Both the position numbers and the translations under genes were made by a program. Of a stretch of DNA of 64,000 bases, positions 59,341 to 64,000 are shown in pieces. Within the stretch, counting starts at the first letter, position 1. Each line of letters starts with the position of its first letter. This DNA comes from Streptomyces antnestii. GTDB lineage: Bacteria > Actinomycetota > Actinomycetes > Streptomycetales > Streptomycetaceae. The notes below the pieces were generated by a model. That model was not told where the DNA came from. It worked only from the letters and a program-made list of their open reading frames with translations, and searched no databases. The DNA lies in contig NZ_RZYA01000032.1 in the NCBI RefSeq assembly GCF_004005495.1, positions 1 to 64,000 on the forward strand. Direction: 5' to 3'.

Positions 59341-59410
59341 TAGCGGGGACAGGCTTTGAACCTGCCTATGGTTATGAGCCTAGCGAGCTACCGAGCTGCT
59401 CCACCCTGCG
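59341..59410 (-). pseudogene. Decayed initiator tRNA-Met
   Basis: The reverse strand starts CGCAGGGTGGAGCAGCTCGG, followed by TAGCTCGCTAGGCTCATAAC with a CAT anticodon, and ends GCAGGTTCAAAGCCTGTC then CCCGCTAC. The three features of an initiator (C1 facing T72, the GAGCAG D arm, CTCATAA loop) are recognisable. But the variable region has lost about five bases and the anticodon stem has a bulge, and CCA reads CGA. It is a pseudo-tRNA, perhaps left by integration or recombination at a real initiator tRNA gene. Confidence 0.75.
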
Positions 59411-59469
59411 TCGGTGATGCCACTCGACACGGAACTTTCGGGGCCAGCGGAGCGTCCGCCGCGGACGAT

Positions 59470-59610
59470 GTTCCCCGCCCGGGGCCCCTGTGCCCCTGGG
59501 CGACGTCGAACGTGACCGACTCGCCCTCTACCAGCTCGCGGTACCCGCTGCCGGCGATGTTGGAGTTGGGCGAAGACGTCCGGTCCGCCAGCGTCCTGGG
59601 CGATATCGCT
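59470..59610 (-). pseudogene. Cold-shock protein (CspA-like) remnant
   Basis: The reverse strand, with small frame changes, reads DIAQDAGGPDVFA, then SNIAGSGYRELVEGESVTFD with VAQGHRGP. This is the second half of a cold-shock domain (IAxDxGGxDVFxHxSxI and GxxxLxEGxxVxFDVxxGxxGP). The N-terminal KWFNxxKGFGFI strand is not found. At least two single-base shifts are needed. The remaining sequence of the interval up to the amidohydrolase gene holds nothing supported. Confidence 0.65.
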
Positions 59611-59852
59611 TACCGGCCTGCATCGCGAGGTTGTCCGCCGGGGACTCCGGATACGGATCCGCAGTCCCTACCCCCCAGCCTCGTGACCACGGACGCATCG
59701 GGCAGGTCGACGTACTTGTAGGCAGCCGCAGTCACGAGGCGTCTCCGTGATCGGCGGTGTCTGCGGCTCGTCCGGCTGCGTTGGGCCCGCCGGCTGGGGA
59801 AGGCGGTCGGATGCTCTGGGCTGCCGTATCAAAGGCGGCCTCGCCGGAAGGT

Positions 59853-61133
59853 TCATCGGTTCGTACGGCCCGGGTGCCCGAGGTGGGTGAGTGCGGCTGT
59901 GACCAGGGCCTGGACGCCGGTGTTGAGGGTGGGCTGGAGGACGGGTGCGAAGTGGGGGCTGTGGTTGACCGGGATATCCTGGGCCACGGTGCCGCGTTGC
60001 AGGGCGGTCTGGTAGGCGTCCGGATCGGCGCAGCCCAGGGCCCAGTAGGTGTACGGGATACCGAAGGCGTCCGGGATCAGGCTGAAGTCCTCGCTGGCGC
60101 TCTGCAGCTCGATGGTGATCGCGTGCTCGGCGAACACCGCGGCGAAAGCGGCGGCGACCTCGCGGGTCACGTCGTCGTCGTTGACGGTCGGCGGGAAGCG
60201 GGTGCCCTCCTCGATCTGCGGCGCGCGCGTCGCCCCGGAGGCGTCGCACTCGGCGTGGGCGATGCGCCGAACGGAGGCCAGAACGGATCGCCGGGTCTCT
60301 TCGTCGTACGTGCGGACGTTCAGCAGCAGTTCGGCCGACTCGGGGATCACGTTGCCGCTGGAGCCTGCCTGGACGGAGCCGACCGTGACGACGACGGGCT
60401 GGGTGGCGGCCAGCTCGCGCGAGACGATCGTCTGGAGCCGGACGACGATCATCGAGGCGATCACCACCGGGTCGATAGCGGCCTGCGGTGCCGAGCCGTG
60501 AGCGCCCCGGCCGTGGACAGTGATCTTCAGGTTGTCCGCCGCGGAGAGAAAGGACCCGGCGCGCGTGCCGACCTGCCCGGCCGGATAGGGAAGCACGTGC
60601 TGGGCGAAGGCCACGTCCGGGTGAGGGACACGGTCGGTGAGCTGGTCGGTGAGCATCCGGTCGGCGCCGTCTCCGGGCTCTTCGGCAGGCTGGAACAGGG
60701 CCATCAGGGTGCCCTGCCATGCCTCCGGCGCGGCGGCCATGAGCTGTGCCGCTCCCAGCAGGCAGGTGACGTGCATGTCGTGACCGCAGGCGTGCGCCAC
60801 GGGCACCCGTCGGCCGGAGGCGTCCGTGGCTTCGGCCGTGCTGGCGTAGGGCAGACCAGTCTCCTCAAGGACCGGTAGCGCATCCATGTCGGCCCGCAGC
60901 AAAACCGTCGGACCCTCTCCGTTGACCAGCACGCCGACCACGCCGGTGCCGCCGATGCCCTCGTGCACCTGGTAGCCGCAGTTTCTCAGGCGTTCCGCCA
61001 CACGGGTCGCGGTGCGGTGCTCCTGGTGTCCCAGCTCGGGGTGGGCGTGCAAGTCCTTGTAGACCTCTTCGAGCTCGGAGCGGATGTCACCGAGCCCGAC
61101 CAGGACAGCATCCGCTGAGTCCTTGAGCGTCAT
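59853..61133 (-). CDS. M20D-type amidohydrolase (IAA-amino-acid hydrolase family)
   Basis: A 426-residue protein. DLHAHPELGHQEHRTATRVA opens the family; AHACGHDMHVTCLLGAA holds the metal-binding His/Asp set, LFQPAEEPGDGADRML the Glu pair, and SASEDFSLIPDAFGIPYTYW the later ligands. The dimerisation insert (VHGRGAHGSAPQAAIDPVV) is present. It cleaves an N-acyl amino acid or peptide-like amide in the cytoplasm. It follows the TRIC gene by 46 bases on the same strand. Confidence 0.92.
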   Translation of the reverse strand: MTLKDSADAVLVGLGDIRSELEEVYKDLHAHPELGHQEHRTATRVAERLRNCGYQVHEGIGGTGVVGVLVNGEGPTVLLRADMDALPVLEETGLPYASTAEATDASGRRVPVAHACGHDMHVTCLLGAAQLMAAAPEAWQGTLMALFQPAEEPGDGADRMLTDQLTDRVPHPDVAFAQHVLPYPAGQVGTRAGSFLSAADNLKITVHGRGAHGSAPQAAIDPVVIASMIVVRLQTIVSRELAATQPVVVTVGSVQAGSSGNVIPESAELLLNVRTYDEETRRSVLASVRRIAHAECDASGATRAPQIEEGTRFPPTVNDDDVTREVAAAFAAVFAEHAITIELQSASEDFSLIPDAFGIPYTYWALGCADPDAYQTALQRGTVAQDIPVNHSPHFAPVLQPTLNTGVQALVTAALTHLGHPGRTNR

Positions 61134-61179
61134 GGCTGTACTCCTCCCTCTCGGTGGGTGAACGCAGTGCCCGTTCAGG

Positions 61180-61854
61180 TCAGGGATCCCGGCCCTTAGC
61201 CGACCCCGGCCGCCAGTCGCGGCTGTCCGGCAGCTTCCAGCCCCAGTGGAACGCGGCCAGCCGCAGCGAGATACCGATCGTGATTCCGGCCAGGACGCCC
61301 ACGGTGGGTACGCCGAGCCGGCTGCAGACCACCATCACCGCGCTCACCACGATCGCGACGGTCGCATACAACGGCGTGCCGCCGAAGATGGAAGGAGTCC
61401 GTGCGAGCAACAGGTCCCGGATGGCCCCGCCACCGACCGCCGTGATGGTGCCCAGCAGCACGGCCGGCAGCCAGCCAAGGCCGACAGCGAGCGTCTTCTG
61501 CGCCCCCGCGACCGCCCAGACGCTCAGGGCCGAGGCATCCAGGAGGTTGAAGGCCCAACTGGACGTGGGGCGGCTCAGGTCGGCTACGAAGGCCAGCAGG
61601 GTGCCGGCAGTGGCGACCGTGAGATAGGTGTAGTCGGTCAAGGCGACGGGGGTGCCGTGCTGCAACAGGGTGTCGCGCAGGATTCCGCCGCCCAGGCCGG
61701 AAACGATGCCGATGACCAGGAAGCCGAACAGGTCCAGACGTCGGGCCCGGGCCAGCACCCCGCCGAGCGTGCCGTTGGCGAACACTCCGCTCAGGTCAAG
61801 CGCCCTGGTCAGCTCGGTCACACTCTCGGGCGACAACGCCCGGGCCACAGACAC
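61180..61854 (-). CDS. TRIC-family (UPF0126) cation channel
   Basis: A 224-residue membrane protein with seven helices and the internal duplication of the family: GLGGGILRDTLLQHGTPVAL in the first half and AVGGGAIRDLLLARTPSIFG in the second, each with the GGGxxRD motif. Prokaryotic TRIC channels conduct monovalent cations as trimers. It is the first gene of a two-gene operon with the amidohydrolase. Confidence 0.92.
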   Translation of the reverse strand: MSVARALSPESVTELTRALDLSGVFANGTLGGVLARARRLDLFGFLVIGIVSGLGGGILRDTLLQHGTPVALTDYTYLTVATAGTLLAFVADLSRPTSSWAFNLLDASALSVWAVAGAQKTLAVGLGWLPAVLLGTITAVGGGAIRDLLLARTPSIFGGTPLYATVAIVVSAVMVVCSRLGVPTVGVLAGITIGISLRLAAFHWGWKLPDSRDWRPGSAKGRDP

Positions 61855-62104
61855 CGGCGTCTCCCTTCACCCTTCCACCATCGAAGCAGCCGAAGATGTC
61901 ACGTGCCCGCTGGGCAGGGCATGCGAGGCAGCTTCCCCGGCCGCTGGCCGCTGCGACGGTGACGTCCGTTCGCAGATTAGGTGCCGTAAGGGGGGGCGAG
62001 ATCCACTGAGCAGGTGTGGGGTCACCCCCGAGCAGGGGAGCGCCAGCATTCCGTACTCGCACCCGGACGGCGCAGCGGGCCGAGCGAATTCCGGCCGTCC
62101 CTCA

Positions 62105-62734
62105 CATCATCTTCACGAGGCCACGTTCGACCGGATCGTGGCCTCGTGCTCCCTCCGGGCCGTGCCGCCCACGCTGCTGGCGCGTGCCGGCCGGGCGGGA
62201 AGATCCTGCTCACCCTGTCGGGCTGGCCCTACGGATACGCCCGCGTCCTGCTGACCGTGAACGGCGACCACGCCGCCGAGGGCCAGCTGTTGGGCGGCAC
62301 CGTGTCCTTCATGTCCGCGCGTACCCACCCGGCGCCGGCGTTCGGCAACCCCGCCCACTGGGCCGCGGGCCTTCCCGATGCCAGCCGGGCCGCCTGGCAC
62401 GGCCCGGAGCGGATCACGGCCGCGACCGAAGAGGCGTTCCACCTGCGGTTCCTCGCCCAGTTCGCGGTGCCGGACGCGCAGATGACGACGGTCGGCGAGG
62501 TCGTGCACCTGGTCGACGTGGTCACCGGCTCTGCCACCGCCCTCACCCACCGAAGGCCGGTGGAAGGTTCGTGAGGACGGCCCGATGCGGCTATGGGAGC
62601 GGATCGAGCGCGTGCTGTCCGCGTACGACGAGGCGGGCCAGCCGGGGCCGGAAGCGTTCACGCTGCACGTCTACGACGGCGCGCAGCACCTGCGGCACCC
62701 GCAGATGCCCGGCCTGCCGCTGCCCAAGCCCTGA
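62105..62734 (+). pseudogene. Protein-isoaspartate-methyltransferase-like protein, broken (possibly tgmC-type)
   Basis: In succession, across three frames: TFDRIVASCSLRAVPPTLLA, KILLTLSGWPYGYARVLLTV, QLLGGTVSFMSARTHPAPAF, FHLRFLAQFAVPDAQMTTVG, then EGRWKVREDGPMRLWERIE to LRHPQMPGLPLPKP and a TGA. This order matches the C-terminal half of the PIMT-like methyltransferases that accompany ATP-grasp peptide maturases in Streptomyces. The SAM-binding half and the partner genes are absent, and at least two frameshifts are present. Confidence 0.65.
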
Positions 62735-62932
62735 CGGGCCCGGGGCGGACTCCAGGCGCCCGGGCGGGAAGCGTGACGGCCCCCCGCCCGGGCGCCTGGC
62801 CATTCGGCCGTGCTTCGACCAGGCCGCCCCGCCCCGCCAGGGCACTTCGCTGATTCCCGCGCCCGCCGTACACCGCCGGCTCTACCGTCCGGCCCGACAG
62901 GTGATCACGGGGCGTGCGGAAGGGGCTGAGCA

Positions 62933-63532
62933 GTGGGGCGGGATCTGGGTCTGGACGGGGTGGTGGACCACTTCACCCTGTCCAGCGACGAGACGGGCTG
63001 GTTACGGAACAAGACCGGCGCCACGAGGCTGGGCTTCGCCGTCCAGCTCAAGTTCTTGACCTGGCGCGGCCGGTTTCCCCGGATGCGCCTGGAGCTGCCG
63101 CCCGACGCGGTCGAGCACGTCGCCAAGCAGGTCGGCGTCGCCTCCTCCGAGCTGGCCTTCTACGACTTCACCTCCCGCGCGGCCAAGCGCCACCGCAGCG
63201 AGCTGCGGGATCTGACCGGCTGGCACGAGTGCACCAAGACCGACCTGGTCAAGCTCGTCTCGCACCTGGTGGACGTGATCTGGCACGACGAACGCCGCGA
63301 GGAACAGGTGCGGGCCGAGCTGCTGCGGCAGATGCGCGCGGAGATGATCGAGCCGCCGACCGCGGCCCAGGTCGACACGATCATCCGCTCCGCACTGCAC
63401 CAGGCCGACGAACGCGCCGTTGCCGAGGCCGCCGCCCGCCTGGCGCAGGCCGAGGGCTGCACCCGTCGCCTGGACGCGCTGGTCTGCACCGGTCTGACCG
63501 GCGACGGCCCCGCCCAGGATGACGCGACCGCA
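62933..63532 (+). pseudogene. N-terminal part of a Tn3-family transposase (DUF4158)
   Basis: From a GTG after GGAAGGGG the text VVDHFTLSSDETGWLRNKTG, ATRLGFAVQLKFLTWRGRFP and VEHVAKQVGVASSELAFYDF is the DUF4158 start of Tn3 transposases. It continues to RRLDALVCTGLTGDG, about 190 residues, and is then cut by IS110 sequence on the opposite strand. The catalytic DDE part is missing here; a C-terminal part lies 9 kb to the left. Confidence 0.88.
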
Positions 63533-63539
63533 AGCGGCT

Positions 63540-64000
63540 CCCGGCCTGGTGGATTTGAACTGCGCACGTCGGGTCGGCGAGGTCCGCGCCGGGGCGAGAG
63601 CGGGCAAGCTGCGCAATCAACTGGTAGGTGGGCAGGCCGCGCAGTCGTTCCCGGACGCCTGCGGGGGCGGAGACGATGAGCGTGCGGATCTGGTTGATCG
63701 TCTGAGTACGGGACTTGATAGCCGAGCGACGGACCACCCGCAGTGACCGGATGGCCTCCACGATGCCGTCGCGGGTCTTGGGCCGGCCGTGGGCACGGCC
63801 GGACAGGACAGCGGTCGCGGCGGCGTAGGCATCGACAGGGTCGGACTTGCCGCTGGCCCGACGGGCCTTGCGGTCAGGCCGGTCGACATCGACCACGCTT
63901 TCCCCCCAAGGAACCGGGCGAGTTCGGAACCGTAGGTGCCAATCCCCTCAACCCCGACGGCGAGCACGTCACCGTGCGAGCGCAACCACTCCAGCAGGCG
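63540..64000 (-). mobile_element. IS110-family transposase, truncated and frameshifted, running off the window
   Basis: The reverse strand reads LAVGVEGIGTYGSELARFLG in one frame and VVDVDRPDRKARRASGKSDP with VDAYAAATAVLSGRA in the next, then KSRTQTINQIRTLIVSAPAG. This is the RuvC-like DEDD N-terminal domain of IS110 transposases. The frame change falls in a run of six G's near 63903, so a sequencing slip is possible. The C-terminal serine-recombinase-like domain is lost at the junction with the Tn3 fragment, and the true start lies beyond the window. Confidence 0.8.

Noticed and set aside
59640..59740. Reverse-strand peptide reading AAYKYVDLPDASVVTRLGG as a ribosomally made peptide precursor
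   Set aside because: No ribosome site, conserved leader or modification enzyme nearby; it lies next to the cold-shock remnant and is most likely debris.
62105..62734. An ATP-grasp peptide (tgm) cluster
   Set aside because: Only a broken methyltransferase C-terminal half is present; no ATP-grasp maturase or precursor gene lies in the window.

Overview
The window is visibly GC-rich, uses GTG and TTG starts often, has strong GGAGG-type ribosome sites and carries families typical of Streptomyces and close relatives: DUF6415, DUF6000, DUF2599, Cys-rich CPCC, an ECF41-like sigma factor and the conserved sulfur-gene leader peptide ending in RRHVDLCRQSSAIC. It most likely comes from an accessory part of a streptomycete chromosome. 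Transposon debris, frameshifted genes and fused gene ends are frequent.

Layout. 1-0.9 kb: an IS605-type element (divergent tnpB and tnpA) running off the left edge. 0.9-4.2 kb: an imine-reductase-like oxidoreductase, an FG-GAP remnant, a secreted DUF2599 protein and a lipoprotein. 4.2-15.3 kb: a compact signalling island. Its left operon, on the minus strand, encodes a nucleotide-cyclase-like protein, a small helical protein, a membrane PP2C phosphatase, an atypical membrane kinase, a TerY-like vWA protein and a small membrane protein. Divergent from it lie a CRP/FNR regulator, a transmembrane NLR-like STAND ATPase and a 78-residue protein, then an FHA protein and a transmembrane Hanks kinase. 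Three of these proteins share a C-terminal FAVxxGxxH motif and two share a TGDVSG motif; the 78-residue protein carries both. This is the best candidate for an undescribed system.

15.4-26.4 kb and 30.9-53.8 kb: mostly one-regulator/one-enzyme cassettes (MarR/epoxide hydrolase, HxlR/oxidoreductase, MerR/quinone reductase, TetR/DUF1772 plus monooxygenase, HxlR/IRED, HxlR/NmrA, SufR-like/DUF3291, ArsR/SRPBCC, LysR/MFS, MarR/esterase), several with clear palindromic operators. Two 1396-bp TnpB elements have inserted into, and split, a merR gene and a monooxygenase gene; both empty sites can be rebuilt exactly. Also here are an ECF41-like sigma factor beside an 88-bp hairpin, an unusual tRNA-Gly(UCC)-like gene, a 178-bp MITE, a large secreted subtilase-like protein and a sulfatase with a leader peptide.

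53.8-64 kb: Tn3, IS5 and IS110 fragments, an integrase-like chimera, HIT-like, DUF4291, CPCC, HEAT and DUF6000 proteins, a decayed initiator tRNA, a cold-shock pseudogene, an M20 amidohydrolase with a TRIC channel, and a broken methyltransferase. Tn3 transposase pieces recur at 15.4, 53.9 and 62.9 kb, so recombination between them may have shaped the region.
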